Shown here: one piece after another, positions 50,082 through 61,902 of the stretch | How positions within the stretch are numbered: the first letter of the stretch is position 1 | Layout: each line of letters opens with the position of its first letter | NCBI GenBank assembly: GCA_905331475.1 | Contig: CAJNYU010004516.1 | Location: 1-64,000, forward strand | Direction of reading: 5' to 3' | Origin: Rotaria socialis | Taxonomy: Eukaryota; Rotifera; Eurotatoria; Philodinida; Philodinidae | DNA: 64,000 nucleotides | Translations under genes and position numbers: made by a program | Notes under the pieces: generated by a model | Seen by the model: the letters and a program-made list of their open reading frames with translations, nothing else | The model's database searches: none | What the model was told of the DNA's origin: nothing

Positions 50082-53000
50082 ATGACACCAAAAACGATTA
50101 TTTCATCGAATAAGGAAGCTCTTATACAACGATGGCAACATCAACTTATCGGTCGTACACATATAAGTTTCGTAGAATTTATGCAACTTCTTCAACAACG
50201 TGTATGTATGAACTCTGACATATCTTGTCTATTATGCATTTCTCGTATTTACGAAACATGATCTTTAGTGTTATTATTTCTTTTTTCTTCCCAGCTATTG
50301 TTGGAGACGCTCTTTTGCTTGTTCGATCGTGATTCGAGCGGGCTACTCTCTGAATCTGAATGGATTGGATCTATATACAAAGTTGCCGAGTATGTGTACA
50401 CGATATTCACACTAATTTTGTCTCAACAAACATTTGATCATATGTCTATATGTTAATAGGATATCCAATCGTACAAAAGACGTTCGAACACTCGAACCAT
50501 TCATACGTGCTTTTAACCATATTTCACACGGATGTGATTCACTTTCTATACATGAATTTTGTATGTTATTTGACGATACATTTGTATGTAATTTATCGAT
50601 GTACAAAAGTTGAGTTCAGAATTCATTTTTTTTATCTTTGCTAGTTTCGACGTGAATTCGCTTTATTGTTTATTAGTGAAACAACCTTGTTAGGTGTAAT
50701 GGAATTTACTGATGTACTTCATTCTGTTTCTAAGTTTGTTAAAATTTTATTTTGATTATTATGTTCTTTAAGAATTCATTGTTAACTCTTTTTTTTCTGT
50801 AAAGTCTTAAATCCGATACGAAGTGGCTATCGTGGCTTGCTTATCAATTTCATATGGCAGTCAGTAAACGTCGTAATACAGCCAATCATAGATATCAAAT
50901 AGAAGATAGTATGGATCTTGAAACATTTAAAAGTAGTTTTCATTTCAAAGTTGTATGTATTATTATAATTAAAATAAAAATTTTATTTTTTCTCAAATAT
51001 TTTCTATTTAAAGCCAGAATTAGCTGATTGTTTATTTAATTATCTCGATACGGATAAATCTGGTCAATTGACATTAGAAAAATTCATTCGAAATTTAGAA
51101 TTTCTTACTGAAGCAAATGATAATGAAAAAGTTGAATTTCTTTTCAAAATTTTTGATCGTGATGGTTTGTAATATTAAAAAATCAATCAATAGAATGAAA
51201 CTTTTGTTTTTATTTAATTTAATTTATTTAAGGTGATGGAACTATTGATTTTGATGAAATGAAATTATTATTTCGTTGTTTTCTTGAACAATCTCCTTCA
51301 CTTGATATGGAAGAAACGCTAGCAGAATTAACTGCTACTCTATTTCAAGCAACTGATGTTGATCAATCAGGTGATATTAGTTTTGATGAATTATCAAACG
51401 CTCTTCGACGAAATGAGCACTTATTTAAAGTACTTTCACTCAGGTAAAATATGAATAACTATTAAAGAATTCTCCCCAACTATATTAGTGTAGACGATTG
51501 TCCATGAACGAGTATAGCATACATAAAAAACAAACAAACATTTTACATAAGTATAGGCAATTCATTCAAATTTTAATCGAATGTTTCGATTCATCTTTTA
51601 GCTCTGTGCAACATGGCATAGTCCCACGTAAAAATAAAGAATATTCACTTATTTTCAAATTAATTTTTAATTTTTAATATTAAATCTTCTTCTGTTTCTT
51701 TTTTGTTGTTGTGATTACAGTTATCCTTCAGAATATATTCATAAAATATCGATAAATTATTGATAACGGGTTATTAATTTCTTTTGCTAGAGCAGAAGTT
51801 AGAAATAGATGAATGATAAGATTTGATCTATTTATCATTGTATTCTATGGATAAGCATATTCTTTTTCTCGCTTTTGATATTTCATTGAAAATAGCTGTA
51901 TATCAGAGCTCCGCGTGGGATGGGACAATCCCATCCCATCCCATCCCATCCCATCCCATCCCATACGTCCCATGGGATGCAACTTTTTAAATAAAAGCTC
52001 ATGGGATGGGATGGGACGGAAATTTTTTGAGAGTCGTCCCATCCCATGGGACAAAAATTTCTTCGTCCCACCCATCGTCCCATGGGACGAAGAAATATTA
52101 TATGAATCTATTCATTTTTACTAAAAATAGTATAGTCGTTTCAATATAGATGTCGTACCCAACTGTGTGAGAAAAATAGTTAAAAATGTAAACTATACGT
52201 GGTCAACTAGTGCAGCTATTTCGATTCAATGTACAACAAAATATAATAATGAACTTACGCATAGAGGAAAAAATGCGATTTGATCTATTGAAACAGTAAC
52301 AATTGATTTAGTTATTGTGGCTTATAACTGGTGAAATGTCTTTGAATAATTCGTTCCATGGAAAATATGAAAGTTGTACAATGATGTAACACTGAAACTT
52401 TATACTTTTATTTATTTTTTCCAGTTGCTTTTGTATTTAATGAAATATTTTCCTTTCTCATTTACTAGTTCTTTTCTCTATTTTTTAAAATGCTGTATTT
52501 ATAACTAGGATGATGTCATTCATTATTGTAATATGCAAAAAGAACAGAAATTCGAACTATATTATAATTCGTAGTCTCACTCGATCGATGATAATCAAAA
52601 AAATTTGAGACCTTAAAAAACATTTGACATTTCAGACGTCCCATGGGATGGGATGGGATGGGATGGGATGGGACGAAAAATGTTTAATCGAATCCCATCC
52701 CATGGCGGGACAACTTTTTTTTTATTTGTCCCATCCCATGGGACAAGCTATTGAAATCTGTCCCATGGGATGATTTTTTGCGTCCCATCCCATCCCACGC
52801 GGAGCTCTGCTGTATATCAAATGTTACGTTAACATTTTTTTGTACAACATTATGTTAAATTCATGAGATGCTACGGAATTCTGATGTTACATTCACTGTT
52901 CAATCGATGGAAAGAGATTTTTCAGAAATGCATTCTATGTAAGTATTTACAGATGAAACATCTGTCTATCGAATATTAAAGTTAACTTTCATTGGCTATC

Positions 53001-56000
53001 TCGAGTTTTTGGAATGGATGTGTTTTTGGATAATCTCTATTCAATATCTTATTAAGATCGATGTTTTTAAAATACTAGATAAATCAACGTTTATTTTCTA
53101 TATATGAATTTTACACATCAATATTGACTACGATAGAAAGAATCCTCACGAATAACTTTAAAATCTTTTCATTTAATCAATCAATTTGTTATGCATATTT
53201 TAGTACAAGCAGCTGGATTCGACCAAAATCTACATCGATAAGTAAATGTCAAAGACATTCATCAACATTACGTGCTTGGATACGAAATAATATTGATTTA
53301 ATTTTCTTTTGGTCACTATATTCATTTATATGTACCTGCATTTGTGTTGATGTACTACATTTTTATGTTGGTCAACAGCATGCTCATTTTTTCATTGTAA
53401 TCGCTCGACTGAATGGTAAAAAGATATCTTCTTCAAGATGATTATCTGTTGAACATTCAATTTTTTATTTCTTCAGGTGGTATGCTTAATTTTAATTGCG
53501 CATTAATGCTTGTATTGATGCTTCGCAAACATATAACATGGATACGATCAAAAGGTGGTAGTGTTCTTCTTCCACTTGATCATCATATTGATATACATAA
53601 AACTATTGGAATTATTATTATGATTGAAACCTTTTTACATACAGCTGCACATTTAGCTTATTTAGGTTATTTTTTGTTTATTTAACTATTTTCATAATAA
53701 CACTACGCATTCGTTTTTGTTTTTTCAGCTTATGTATTTTATGTTTGTTCATTACCACAGGATGTTGGTTTTTCGTGTCCGAGCGATGTTGGCATAAATC
53801 AAACACTAAAAAGTCAAATCTTATTCACCAAACGATATCGATTTGATTCGACAATAAATCAATGTGTTCCATTTGAATATTTTGGATGCGGTGGTAATTG
53901 GAATCAGTTTTATAATCAAGATTCATGCACACTTCGTTGTAGTGAGAATTTCATTTATTATCTTAAATTATTTGTTTAATTTGTATGGTATTTTGTATCT
54001 GTAGAAGCATATCGTAATACAAATCATCATTATTTTGATGCAATTTTTACAGCTAAATTAGGACTTGGCTATATTACAGGAATACTTGAATTATTATTAG
54101 GTGCACTTATTTATACAATGTGTTTGCCATTCGTTCGAAAAAAAGGTCATTTCCAGGTAAAACTAATCTTTGCTTGTATTTTATGTTTAATATATATTTG
54201 TTTTGTCTTATCAAGTTATTTTATTGGTGCCATATGTTAACACTTCCATGGTTAGTTATTATGCTTCTGCATGGACCACGGTTTTGGAAATGGTTATTAG
54301 TTCCTGGTCTTTTGTACATGATTGAAAAAACTTTACGTTATCGTAAATCACGTTCAAATAATCATGGTGAAACTTTTGTTATGGAAGCTATTCTATTACC
54401 ATCCCAAGTAACAATTAATGAAAACTTTATTCTCTGATATTTATTCATTTTTACCATTTTTTTTAAATATATGCTTAGGTCATTCATTTAGTCATCAATC
54501 GACCAAGAAAATTTACTTATAAACCAGGCGATTATATTTATATCAATATTCCAGCAGTTGCTAATTTTGAATGGCATCCGTTCAGTATAAGCAGTGCTCC
54601 GGAACACAAAGGTATGAAAATAGACAATGAATGAAAACAAAGTGATTCTTTTAAGAATTTCCTTTATTAAGCGCATAGAGAATATGGTAAGTATAGGAAG
54701 ATTTCATGTAACATGTGCTGATCATCATTCGTTTTGAAGATTTTAATAAAAGATCATAGTTACAAAGATTCGTTTTTCAAGAGAGTAGCTTCCATAGATA
54801 TTTAGTTATTAACTAGTCATTTTTAGATTCTCTTATGCTAAAATATGAAAGTAAAATATGAGATTTTATTAAAATTGCAAATGTAATCCTTTAATAACGA
54901 TAAATGATAATATTTCACGATTCAGTGAGAACTATGGCAAAATTTTAAAATATAACATATTTTTTTATAAAGATAATATTTAATGTGATATTGAATACCA
55001 TAACGATCCTTTTTTGTGAATTTTAGGATGTTTTAAAACTATTTTTTCATCGAGCTTCATAGTGACGTGACCTGCAATATTTTAAATTAAACAATCAAAA
55101 AACAAATATCAGATTACGGCTTGTCCAAACGTAGCGCTGTGACATTTTGACAAATTGCTTTGCAATTATCTTGAAAGGCATAAGAGCTAATAGGATCGTC
55201 CAAACATCATTCGACGTAGCTTATCATATTATATTTATGTGGAAAAAATGACCCAGTTTGACTGAACTCTCCCGCTTCTAGAAAGGTTTTATCATCGCGC
55301 AACACGGTGACAACAAAAAGGACCCTTTTCCTCTAGGACTGCTTATAAAACTCTAATTTTTTGACAAATTATTTTTTCAAATTAAATGCTTATGGTACCA
55401 GTTTTGTAGAGAATTGAATGGGCTTTCAAGCAGTAAAAAAACATTTTTCTAAACTATTTTCGCTCAGATTAAATATGCAAAAAACAAACGTAACGCTGTG
55501 ACACGTTTTTTTGTCGACCAAATTTGAAGCACTTAACATGCTTCAAAATATTTAATGTTTAATGTATATTGATCACTGCCGTACATATATCCTTCTGTAA
55601 AAAAAATCAAGTTGCTGCATTGAAATAGGAGCTCAAAAATTGTACAGTAAGTTAGAAACTGTACAAGAGCTTAGAAGATGTCCTGAAGAATGAGAGTAAA
55701 AAATAAACAGATCATTTTGTAGAGGATCAAATTCTGCGTAGAATGGTATATTAGTCCGCATTTTTGTTTTAAATTTCTTGGTTAGAAAATTGAAAATACA
55801 GTTTTTAAAAACTTTAAAACGCGATTTTCGATGCCAAAACCCAATTTTTTTTAAGAAAAAAAGTTCAAATTCACAATCAGTGTCAAACTCTATGCCAGAA
55901 AATACGCTTAGATCTGTGTATGTCAGAAAAAGAAAGTTTTAAAACTTGATCAGCGAAGTAGCGCGTTACGTGGACAAGCCGATTAGATGAGCTCAATAAA

Positions 56001-59000
56001 GCTTCTGTTTACTGAGCTTTTGAAAAAATATTTAAAAATACCGTACGCATTTGCTCAGAAAAGTCTGGAAATGCGTATTTGTGTCAAAATAATATAGTTA
56101 TTTTTGTTATGTTTCTATGAATATCATAGAGTTTTTACTCGTATAGTTCAAGAATTTTGTTTAAAACTGTACAAAGAATCATTAACGTATCTTTATGAAC
56201 AAGCTTCTACTTCCATCTATCATAATTTACATGTAATAAAAACTAGAATTGGTCCTCGTAGGTAGTATTAAATAATAAGCAGCTGTAGAAATTAGTTAAG
56301 ATAACAATGACTTGAGAATTCTACGTAACTCTATGGATTTTCTATTTAGTTTAACAGAGTCATTTCTAGGAATAGAGTCAATGAAATCTCATCAATTTTC
56401 CGAATTGATTCTTTCCATTTAATATATGTTTACATGTAGTGTTATTTTGTAATGTCTCTGTGCAATTCAAAGCATAGGAGAACGAAGGAAAATTCTTTGA
56501 CAAAAGGAAGTGACAAGATAATAAAATTTTTAATTTGCATATAATTTTCGTACGAATAGATACCGATTGCATAATCAAATAATTAAAAATATGAATTAAT
56601 CCATTGCAGTATCTTGTTTACTATTGAATAAATCGTCATTTATAACTCTATATTAGTCTTATTCTTCTAAAAAACAACAAAAGATTTTTACTACAAAGAT
56701 ATGATCAATTGTTATTTTAATTTCGAGTTTATCTTTTTGTTAACATGGCATAGAATTTCTTCTGAATAGTTCTAAAAACAAATCCTCTATATAGTTCGAA
56801 TTTTTTACAATTATATTAACTATTTTATTTATTTATTTATTTATTCTATAAAAAGTTTCTTTATCCTCCAGAAAGTCTGTGGCTTCATGTTCATGCAAGT
56901 GGACATTGGACTCGACGTGCATATGAATTATTTCGAATGAAATTAGTAGAAAAACATGGCGGTATGTTAAATGATTTTAATGATTTACGTCTCCGTTCAT
57001 CAATGCGTTCACGTATGTCAAAGAGTTATATTGATGAATTACGTGGTATACATCAACAAGAAAGTCATTCTCAAATTGATCTTAATAATAATAGTAATAA
57101 TCATGATAATGACAATGATACTTGCAATCGTTCATCTGCTTCTTCAACATCACAAATTCATTCTATTCAAGCGAAAAGAACGATTTCAAAATCATGTCCA
57201 ACATCAAAAGATCATAGCAAAATAAAATGTTCATCATGTAAATCAACATTAAGGTTACTTGATATACAAGTAAAATCGATTGATAAAAATCATCACACAG
57301 TTACGCAAACAAATCGATCAAATATGCCTAAAATTGATAAATCGATTCTAATGAATCCAAATAAATTAGAAAATATGATAGTTGAAGACATTGAACAATT
57401 ACCCGAGAAAAATCATGATATTATACAAACTGAACAACAAACAAAATCAATAACAATAATTACACCAACCATTAAAAACAATAATAATAATAATAATGAT
57501 AATCATATTAATAGTCGATTAACGGCACCAATTAATAGTGACTATTGTATAAGAATGCCAAATACATCGACGATGTATCGTCAACAACAACAAATAGAAT
57601 TGAAAGAAACACGTTCATCGGATGCACTTGGTTATTTACGTATGTATAAAAATCACAATCGAATACAATTTAATTCACTTCAATTTAATGATCGAGAAGA
57701 TTTACAAGTAAACAAAATAAATTTTTTATTTGTATTTAAGTAGAAAAAAAATAAGAAAATGATTCTCTAGATCTTAATTGATGGTCCATATGGTGCACCA
57801 TCTCAACATATATTTGAAGCCGAGCATGCTGTTTTAATAGCTGCTGGTATTGGTATAACACCATTTGCATCGATTCTGCAAAGTATAATGTGTCGCTATC
57901 GAAATCGTCGACATAAATGTCCTAATTGTGAATATATTTGGGATAATCCTGAGAGCGAAGAACTTTGCATAAAAAAAGTATGCTAAATTGACTCTCTATT
58001 ACTTTATCCTTATCATTTTATTCAACTTTTTAAGGTCGATTTTATTTGGGTAACACGTGAACAACGTTCACTTGAATGGTTCATTAGTTTATTAGCACAA
58101 ATGGAAATAGAACAGCAACGTTTAAGACAAATTTCTGATAAAGGTTCTCTACTTGAATTTCATTTATATGTAACAAGTGCACAATCACAAGCAGATTTAA
58201 AAGCATTGAATATTTATTTATCACTTGATTTAATTGGAAGAGAAAATTCTACCAATTGTGATGCTATTGATGGACTTCGACAACGTACAAAACATGGTCG
58301 ACCAGATTGGGATCAAGTAATAAAAACATATATTATGTTCTCGTTTTTTATTTGTTTTTCATCTATCAAACTTATGAAATCGTCTACCTATATTCAACAT
58401 GCTCAAACTCGAATAAACGTAGAGTTTCTCTAGAAATAGTATCCTTAAAACATTCAGCCCACACCATAAAGCAATCGACGATGAGATACTTAAGATGCGT
58501 ATATGCAAAATACGAAAAACAATCCAAGTCATATGAGAACATTTTATAAAAAATGTATGACTGGTTGAAGTGACATTTTTTGCACTATAGTGTTAAAATA
58601 TCGGAGGTGGTTGTGAATAGTAGACATTCATGTCTTATTTATTTGAATGAATCAACCGTTAGACTTCTATAGTTTGTCTAAACTGAGACTTATGATGATT
58701 CACTCCTGTTCACGTCATATTTATTAATGAGAAAATATAAGTTTATTTCATGATCCGATGTCATGCGTATATGTGTGTGCGTGTCAACAAAGTTGAACAT
58801 AGCATTAAAAACAGACCGAATTCAACGAGTACAAAACGCTTTCCATCAAATATAAACCCACGAGTTTCGGCTAAATTTACCATATTTTTCGTGTTAAATA
58901 AGCTTGAGAAAATTGATACACTTCAGAAGGATCAAACAATTTTTTCTAGAAATTTTCTAATGAAAAATTTATTTAAGCGACAGATATCTATTTTCTGTCC

Positions 59001-59623
59001 TATATAGCAATTAAAAAGCTACCATAGACAAAAATGATAGTTGTCACGTCAAATAGAATAAAAATCAGGCGCACTAGACTATAAAGCATGTGTCAAATAG
59101 TTACATCTATTTTGCCTTGTCGCGTGACTTGATTCAATGGAATTTTTTTTCATTGATTCATGTACATAGCGTATAGCTAACATTCAATCATCAACGTAAA
59201 AATGCGTATCACGGATAGTTTCTGTTGGCGTTTTGCTCATCTTTAATCAGTTTTCATATTCACTTTGCTTTTATTGGAACTTCTCTTCAGACAATATCAT
59301 TTTCTGTTTTTCTTCCATGTTTAATAACATCAATATTTTAAAGATCAGTTCTAAATCTGAAAGCAACTATCGCGAGGGTTCAATGAGCAAGAAACTCGAA
59401 ACATGAAAATTTGCGCAAGATAAATTGGTAATCAAAATTAGCCAACAATAAACATTCTTATGGCTTGTACTTTTATAATTTTGTATTTAAGGTATTTACT
59501 GAACTTGTATGTCAAAAAAAAGGCAAAATATCTGTGTTCTATTGTGGACCACCGTCATTATCAGCTGAATTAACAAGAAAATGTCGTCAATATGGATTTG
59601 CTTACAAAAAAGAATTATTTTAA
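50082..59623 (+). CDS. NOX5: NOX5-type calcium-regulated NADPH oxidase with an inserted Kunitz domain (17 exons)
   Basis: Exons: 50082-50201, 50295-50389, 50460-50583, 50645-50733, 50805-50949, 51014-51164, 51233-51443, 53204-53415, 53477-53665, 53729-53941, 54005-54156, 54216-54407, 54479-54611, 56872-57707, 57771-57977, 58035-58316, 59492-59623. All are GT-AG, total 3483 nt, 1160 aa. Four EF-hands (FDRDSSGLLSESEW, LDTDKSGQLT, FDRDGDGTIDFDEM, TDVDQSGDISFDEL) precede six helices. The haem histidine pairs are HX13H in helix 3 (IHK to LHT) and HX12H in helix 5 (CHM to LHG). The FAD site is HPFSISSAPE; NADPH sites are DGPYGAP, AAGIGITPFASIL and FYCGPPS; the protein ends in Phe as usual. It transfers electrons from NADPH to O2, making superoxide outside the cell, gated by Ca2+. 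Unusual are the Kunitz-like domain (residues about 462-516) and a linker of about 240 low-complexity residues in exon 14. Confidence 0.95.
51904..52809. mobile_element. Non-autonomous hAT-type element in NOX5 intron 7
   Basis: The terminal inverted repeats are identical over at least 20 bases (CAGAGCTCCGCGTGGGATGG at both ends). They are flanked by an exact 8-bp duplication CTGTATAT at 51896-51903 and 52810-52817, the hallmark of hAT insertion. Both ends carry arrays of CCCATCCCAT/ATGGGATGGG units, probably transposase-binding subterminal repeats. The interior is AT-rich with no transposase. The exact duplication and ends suggest recent mobility. Confidence 0.92.
53776..53940 (+). other. Kunitz/BPTI-like domain inside the NADPH oxidase
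   Basis: This part of exon 10 encodes a Cys, then KRYRFDSTINQC, VPFEYFGC, GGNWNQFYNQDSC and TLRC. The cysteine spacings 7, 12 and 3 in the second half equal those of BPTI (C30-C38-C51-C55), and the R-Y-x-F segment precedes C30 as in the family. The position of Cys14 is Gln, and the first Cys lies 4 residues further out than Cys5. The reactive-site disulfide is thus missing, and protease inhibition is doubtful. Confidence 0.82.
54612..56871 (+). other. NOX5 intron 13 (2.26 kb)
   Basis: This is the longest intron of the gene, enlarged by the 865-bp TIR element at 55117-55981. A (TTTA)n run precedes the acceptor at about 56825-56845. Confidence 0.85.
55117..55981. mobile_element. 865-bp TIR element in NOX5 intron 13
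   Basis: The left end CGGCTTGTCCAAACGTAGCG and the right end reversed (CGGCTTGTCCACGTAACGCG) share 11 terminal bases and a similar continuation. Both are flanked by ATTA, a possible 4-bp target duplication. The word CAAACGTAACGCTGTGACAC recurs inside near 55486, resembling the left end. No transposase frame; superfamily unassigned. Confidence 0.7.
58317..59491 (+). other. NOX5 intron 16
   Basis: A 1.18-kb intron. The open frames inside are short and unrecognised, and no repeat structure is obvious. Confidence 0.8.
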
Positions 59624-61242
59624 TGATTAATAAAGAAAATGTTTTTTTCTTTAGTTTCTTTTTTCTAAATGTTTTCTATTTGATCGGAAATGTCGTGCTT
59701 TTTATAGATATTGAAACGATAATAAATCCGATTGCAACAATGTTTTTGTTTTCTTTTATGTAAAATAAAACTAATAAAAATTATAAATGACATTTATCGA
59801 ATAGAGATAATCAACTAGCAATTTAAAAACTATTTTAAAAAAGTCATTGGCTGCAATAAAACGCATAGAATTTTTTATCTTTGAATTAGTTTTTAACCTA
59901 TATATTTAATTAGATAGACAAGTAAATTTTACGCAGAATGTGATGTAATTGACACACGTTGATGAAGCTGACAACACATTTTAAATCTATTTTAAACTTC
60001 TTTGATTTAAAAACAACAGTGCAAATTATAATTTGCTTTTATTATTAGTTTTTGCTGCTTAATAACAGAGAATTTGCGTATACGATCTTGAGCATTTATG
60101 AGATTGCCTGCATAATTTTGAATAGACTAATAAATATATGCATGAATTTTATTCTGCGTCTTTGAATAGATGGTTCTTTTCCGACGTCATTGCATAGTTT
60201 ATATTTTAACGTCATTGTTTATAATGGAAAGAGAAAATAAAAAATTTTCAAAAAAAGACAAGGAGAGAGAGAGAGAGAGAAGAGAGACAAACAGTGGCAG
60301 TTAATTGGTTGAATTAAACAGATATTTTTCTTATATATCGAACACTCAATATTTCTTGTAGTTCAATATAAATTATTTTCTTATTTCTTCTTTTATACAA
60401 CACAATATATTCAATATCACATTTGAGACAAAGACAGTATTCCCAATAGGTATGCCAATTGTTATTTAATTGTAGAATACGCTGAGAGTTTTAAGTAATA
60501 CTTTAGAATTAGTAGATCTTGTGTCTATTCTAATACATAGCCTTTTTACGCTTTTGTATTAATAGAACACGATTACTTCTGAGCAATTTGGTATTTTCCC
60601 ACTTTTTATTGAGAAACGAAAAGCAACAGATAGTTTGTTCCGTTTGTTGATATAAACAAATCTCAATATTGTATGTAGAAGAGAAATCTTCTCCTAAGAA
60701 ATTAATTAAGACGACGTCTTCATAATGATTTTTTCCATTACATCATAGTCAATTTCAGCGATTCTCATAATATAAAAATGTGTTTAATGGTCTGACTGAT
60801 GTTGGTACGAAGAAACTTTCCTTTTATTTCTTCTTATATTCACGGCTTAATCAGTATAAAATCTCTGCACAGCGATGTTTATATTCTCAGATTTCATTTC
60901 AAAGTACTTCTATTGGATGTGAGTCTATTATGCGCATACTCAGGTAGAGAAAGTCAACAAAAAACAACAAACTATTTTTACGATTTTAAGCGTGTGCTTT
61001 GCAAAAATGATGCCCTGCTTTTTTGCTGAAAAAAGACAGTAAAGCGGAAGATCATTATAGACACACAAACGTGTTTTTTTTTCATTCAAAAATAGAAATC
61101 ATTTTGAAGATATAAAAGAAACGTAGATAATTAAGCTTTAAACTGTTATTCACGGATTGAGTAAATTCAAGTTTTTTATTTTACATTTACAATTCATGTT
61201 AGTATTAAAAAAGAAATATAAAAGAAATATGTTGTTTTTAGA
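59624..61242. other. NOX5 3' UTR and intergenic region
   Basis: AATAAA at 59764-59769 is a plausible poly(A) signal for the oxidase. A (GA)n microsatellite lies near 60262-60287. The 76-codon frame at 60799-61029 is not supported by any feature. TGTTTTTAG, an acceptor-like motif, ends one base before the ATG at 61243. Confidence 0.45.
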
Positions 61243-61692
61243 ATGATTCTAACATCAGCATACATTCTTGTTTTACTCAGCATAACTGGTCTTGTATTAA
61301 CTAATCCTGTTCAATACACATCATCAAATGAAGAATCTGAAAATATTACATTAGCTCCAGCTATCGATAGAGCTGAAAAAACGCTGGAACATTATTCTCA
61401 TTTAATCAGTTCCGATACTGATCATCTTGTTTATGGCATATTGCATGTTTTAAGGAAAGATCCAACAGCAATTACATTTATTCCATATGATGCAATGGAT
61501 ATAGTATTCAAAAAAGTGGCAGAAAAACTGGGTTACGATGCCGTTGAAACTATATCAAAACCTATTCTATTGTCACTTGAAGAAAAGGATAGACAACCAT
61601 CAACATTTAAATTAACCGATGAAACAAGGGAAAAAATTGAAGAAGATTTGGACAACTTTTTTTATAAACAAGCCTTTGATCATCATATGTGA
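61243..61692 (+). CDS. Small secreted protein, unrecognised
   Basis: A single exon of 149 aa. Residues 1-20 form a signal peptide (AYILVLLSITGLVLTNP) with likely cleavage near Thr-Asn or Ala-like small residues around 20. The mature part is acidic, helical and cysteine-free: one NIT glycosylation sequon, a HLVYGILHVLRKDP segment, and a DETREKIEEDLDNFF tail. I do not recognise a family. An AATAAA at 61889-61894 probably ends the transcript, almost touching the convergent fibulin-like gene at 61903. The ATG lies one base after an AG acceptor, as in several neighbours, which supports its being a real transcribed gene. Confidence 0.65.
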   Translation: MILTSAYILVLLSITGLVLTNPVQYTSSNEESENITLAPAIDRAEKTLEHYSHLISSDTDHLVYGILHVLRKDPTAITFIPYDAMDIVFKKVAEKLGYDAVETISKPILLSLEEKDRQPSTFKLTDETREKIEEDLDNFFYKQAFDHHM

Positions 61693-61888
61693 ACAAAGAA
61701 AAACACGAAAAAAGAAGTAATGAGAATAGAAGCCAAGAGAGAAACAAGAGAACAAAACAGAATTAAAAACATAATCTATTTGTTTGTGTGTATGTAAGTT
61801 TGTAAAATGGAAATAGTGAAGGGAAAGCTCATAGCCAAGAATATCGAATTTTTTGCTGTATTTATTTCGCTCTTCTAATAATTGTTGG

Positions 61889-61894
61889 AATAAA
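61889..61894 (+). terminator. Poly(A) signal AATAAA of the small secreted protein gene
   Basis: An AATAAA hexamer followed by an A-run, 197 bases after the stop codon and 9 bases before the stop codon of the convergent gene. Confidence 0.55.
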
Positions 61895-61902
61895 AAAAAT
61901 CT

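Noticed and set aside
51845-52124. Several GMGWDGMGWD-type open frames on both strands
   Set aside because: They are translations of the CCCAT/ATGGG subterminal arrays of the hAT element.
53729-53941. Kunitz exon as a separate gene nested in the oxidase intron
   Set aside because: Its borders are a good acceptor and donor, its phases match both oxidase neighbours, and removing it leaves no other exon for loop C; it has no start or stop of its own.
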